From NCBI GenBank assembly GCA_027451425.1, contig DAIDJH010000112.1:1-6359 (forward strand): 6,359 bases of DNA, read 5' to 3'. The notes below the pieces were generated by a model, which was not told the DNA's origin, made no database searches, and saw only the letters and a list, made by a program, of their open reading frames with translations. This document shows, piece by piece, positions 4,656 to 6,359 of this stretch; the stretch's first letter is position 1; each line of letters begins with the position of its first letter. The DNA is from Bdellovibrionales bacterium (GTDB lineage: Bacteria; Bdellovibrionota; Bdellovibrionia; Bdellovibrionales; UBA1609). The position numbers and the translations under genes are program-made.

Positions 4656-6359
4656 AATCGGAGCCTACTGTCGTGTTAGCACCGAAGAACAGGCGAATCT
4701 AGTCGAAGGTTCTCTTGATAATCAACGCTATCGCGCTAAAACTTACGTCGATCACAAAAACTCGCAAGAAAAGGGCTGGGGCGAGATCGTCGAGTATTAT
4801 ATCGATGATGGTTACTCCGCAAAAGACACCAATCGCCCGGCCTATCAACGAATGATCACCGATCTAAAAAAGAAGAAAATCGACTTCATTTTGGTATCAG
4901 ACCTCTCGCGCTTGTCGCGTAACCTAAACGATTTTTGCGATTTACTAGGATTTCTAGATAAGCAAAAATCCAATTTTCTTTCAATTAAAGAACAATTCGA
5001 TACGAGCACCTCCGTTGGTCGGCTGATGGTTTACCTCGTGATTACCCTTGCGCAATTTGAACGCGAGCAGACATCTGAGCGCGTAGCCCTTGGCGTTTAC
5101 GCAAGAGGCATGCGTGGGATCATGAATGGCGTGCGCCCCATACTTGGATATGACAAAGATTCAACCAAACCGGGATCATATGTTGTAAATGAAAAAGAGG
5201 CCCAAGAGGTCGGTCGCATTTTTGACGTGTATCTTGAAACTGGCTCAAAAAGCAAAACTATCGCGCGACTCAATGAAATCGGAATTCGGCCCAAACTACA
5301 CGAAAATAATAAACGCCAAGAAGAGTCTGATCGATGGACCTTTGACACCTTAGGCACATTGCTAAGTAATGCCGCCTATATTGGGTATCACGAGGTGAAT
5401 AAGCGCAATAAACAACTGCCGCAAGAATCGTTAATGCAAAACCAAAGATACCAGCTCGTGAAAGCATCCTGGCCTGCAATTGTTTCTGAGCATGTGTTTC
5501 ACCAAGTTCAAGATCAGCTTGAAACTTCCAAGCAATTGGAGCGCACCAGAGTTAAAGATGCAAAACCACGTCTCTATATTCTTTCCGGCGCCTTTAAATG
5601 TGGTCAGTGCGGCGAGCCACTGGTGGGCCAGTCTTACCATGGCGAATATAGCACATATCGATACTACGGCCATACGACGGCTGGCTCAAAGCACGGTTGT
5701 GATATACAGCGGGTCTCCGCAGATGAAGTCGAAGAAGTTGTACTCAAATATTTAAAGCGGAGCTTAGCGGATACCGGATATTTCAAACACGTCGTTAACT
5801 GCATATCCGACGCTACAAGCAGAACGATTTCAAACAACGATGGTGAAACTGCCCGGGTTAAATCGGAAATTAGCGGACTTGAACAAGAAGCGCGTAATGT
5901 GTTTCGTATTCAAGCTCAAGGAAGTTTCAGTCCTGAGGCCCTGAAGTTAATGTCAGACCGACTTGAAGAGATCGGTAAAAAGAAGGCGTCGTTAACAAAT
6001 TACCTAGCCGAACTTGATCAAAAGACTGACGAGTGTATCAATGCGTCAAAATCGGCAAATTACGTCATCGAAAAATTTGTAAATTTTGAAAACGGCTTTC
6101 GTAAAGCGACCAATGCACAAAAGAAGCGATTAATACAAAAGACCATTAAACAAATCGCTTTAACCAAAGATGGCCTGGCACTTTGGTTCTACCTGACCGA
6201 TTCGGACGAAATACCAGGACGTAAACTCAAACTCATTCGAGATGAGGCCGCAAAGGGCGGCCTCTCTCTCTATAACGAACCTGATGCTACCCTATTGGAC
6301 CGGAGTTTGGATATTTGTGGATCTGGTGCGGATACACCGACTCGAACGGTGGACCTCGT
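4645..6359 (+). CDS. Large serine recombinase (site-specific integrase), 3' end outside window
   Basis: The frame stays open to the right edge (571 visible residues). The N-terminal resolvase domain has YCRVST with catalytic Ser12 and Arg10, the LSRLSR motif with Arg89 and Arg92, and the FEREQTSER end helix near 138-146. A Recombinase domain follows: RPILGYDKD near 165, LNEIGIRPK near 210, and the LLSNAAYIGYHEVNK stretch near 240-253. A zinc-ribbon region has Cys319 and Cys322, then Cys352, with His343 or His350 where the third cysteine is usual. A charged coiled-coil region spans about 395-460, after which the large serine integrase tail continues. Such enzymes integrate and excise elements through a Ser-DNA intermediate. 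From residue 560 the frame runs antisense through a tRNA 3' end, so the visible last codons may derive from the target site. It overlaps the upstream small gene by 11 bp. Confidence 0.95.
   Translation, partial: MQRKIGAYCRVSTEEQANLVEGSLDNQRYRAKTYVDHKNSQEKGWGEIVEYYIDDGYSAKDTNRPAYQRMITDLKKKKIDFILVSDLSRLSRNLNDFCDLLGFLDKQKSNFLSIKEQFDTSTSVGRLMVYLVITLAQFEREQTSERVALGVYARGMRGIMNGVRPILGYDKDSTKPGSYVVNEKEAQEVGRIFDVYLETGSKSKTIARLNEIGIRPKLHENNKRQEESDRWTFDTLGTLLSNAAYIGYHEVNKRNKQLPQESLMQNQRYQLVKASWPAIVSEHVFHQVQDQLETSKQLERTRVKDAKPRLYILSGAFKCGQCGEPLVGQSYHGEYSTYRYYGHTTAGSKHGCDIQRVSADEVEEVVLKYLKRSLADTGYFKHVVNCISDATSRTISNNDGETARVKSEISGLEQEARNVFRIQAQGSFSPEALKLMSDRLEEIGKKKASLTNYLAELDQKTDECINASKSANYVIEKFVNFENGFRKATNAQKKRLIQKTIKQIALTKDGLALWFYLTDSDEIPGRKLKLIRDEAAKGGLSLYNEPDATLLDRSLDICGSGADTPTRTVDL
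6244..6264 (+). other. Perfect 8-bp hairpin inside the recombinase 3' region
   Basis: GAGGCCGC (6244-6251) and GCGGCCTC (6257-6264) pair perfectly around a 5-nt loop. TCTCTCTAT follows, with alternating T's and no real U-run. It could be a weak terminator, but it lies in an open coding frame and no in-frame stop precedes it. Confidence 0.35.
6324..6359 (-). tRNA. tRNA gene, 3' part (5' part outside window), identity not determinable
   Basis: Read on the minus strand from the right edge: ACG (end of the anticodon stem), variable loop AGGTC, T-stem CACCG, T-loop TTCGAGT (fits the TTCRANY consensus), T-stem CGGTG, acceptor 3' strand TATCCGC, discriminator A and encoded CCA (complement of 6324-6326). 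The T-stem pairs perfectly over 5 bp. The acceptor 5' strand should begin GCGGATA outside the window. The anticodon is not visible, so the amino acid is unknown. The gene lies antisense to the end of the recombinase frame, as expected for an element inserted at a tRNA 3' end. Confidence 0.85.
6324..6359. other. Candidate element boundary / att junction at tRNA 3' end
   Basis: An integrase gene directly abutting a tRNA 3' end with encoded CCA is the usual layout of an integrated element's end. The core att sequence would lie within the T-arm/acceptor segment or just left of it. This is inferred from layout. The second copy of the core would be outside the window. Confidence 0.45.

Noticed and set aside
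5097..5673. Minus-strand open frames inside the recombinase gene
   Set aside because: They lie opposite conserved recombinase domains, have no ribosome sites and show no family resemblance.

Overview
The window looks like the right-hand part of an integrated conjugative or mobilizable element (ICE/IME-like) in a Gram-negative bacterium. A VirB10/TrbI-type channel protein and a lipoprotein imply an outer membrane. The recombinase gene reaches the 3' end of a host-type tRNA gene at the right edge. Base composition is moderate and all genes are on the + strand. I cannot name the organism with confidence. Nothing in the window is a clear lineage marker.

Left module (1-3639), conjugative DNA transfer. 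It has four genes in a chain of start/stop overlaps: the C-terminal part of a VirB10/TrbI-like channel protein (cut by the left edge), a TraD/VirD4-type coupling ATPase with two N-terminal membrane segments, a small putative lipoprotein, and a protein whose HD, PD and ExE motifs resemble the replication-relaxation/MOBC-type relaxases with a restriction-endonuclease-like fold. Together these would recruit and process DNA and pass it to a type IV secretion channel.

Junction (3640-3808). This is the only real intergenic gap. It holds a GC-rich 103-bp palindromic element (3669-3771) with perfect 21-bp terminal inverted repeats, further nested inverted repeats inside, and an exact 6-bp direct repeat TTTACC on both sides. 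That is the signature of a small non-autonomous transposable element (MITE-like). Just after it come a 16-bp inverted repeat (possible operator) and a strong Shine-Dalgarno sequence.

Right module (3809-6359), regulation and integration. It has four more overlapping genes: a putative ribbon-helix-helix protein, an XRE-family helix-turn-helix regulator, a small basic protein with an AT-hook-like RGRP motif, and a large serine recombinase. The recombinase frame is open to the right edge and reads through, antisense, the T-arm and acceptor 3' strand of a minus-strand tRNA gene with encoded CCA. This suggests the element is inserted at the 3' end of that tRNA and that the att junction is at or near 6324-6359. 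The likely logic is that the DNA-binding proteins control the recombinase (and perhaps the relaxosome), the recombinase inserts and excises the element, and the left module transfers it.
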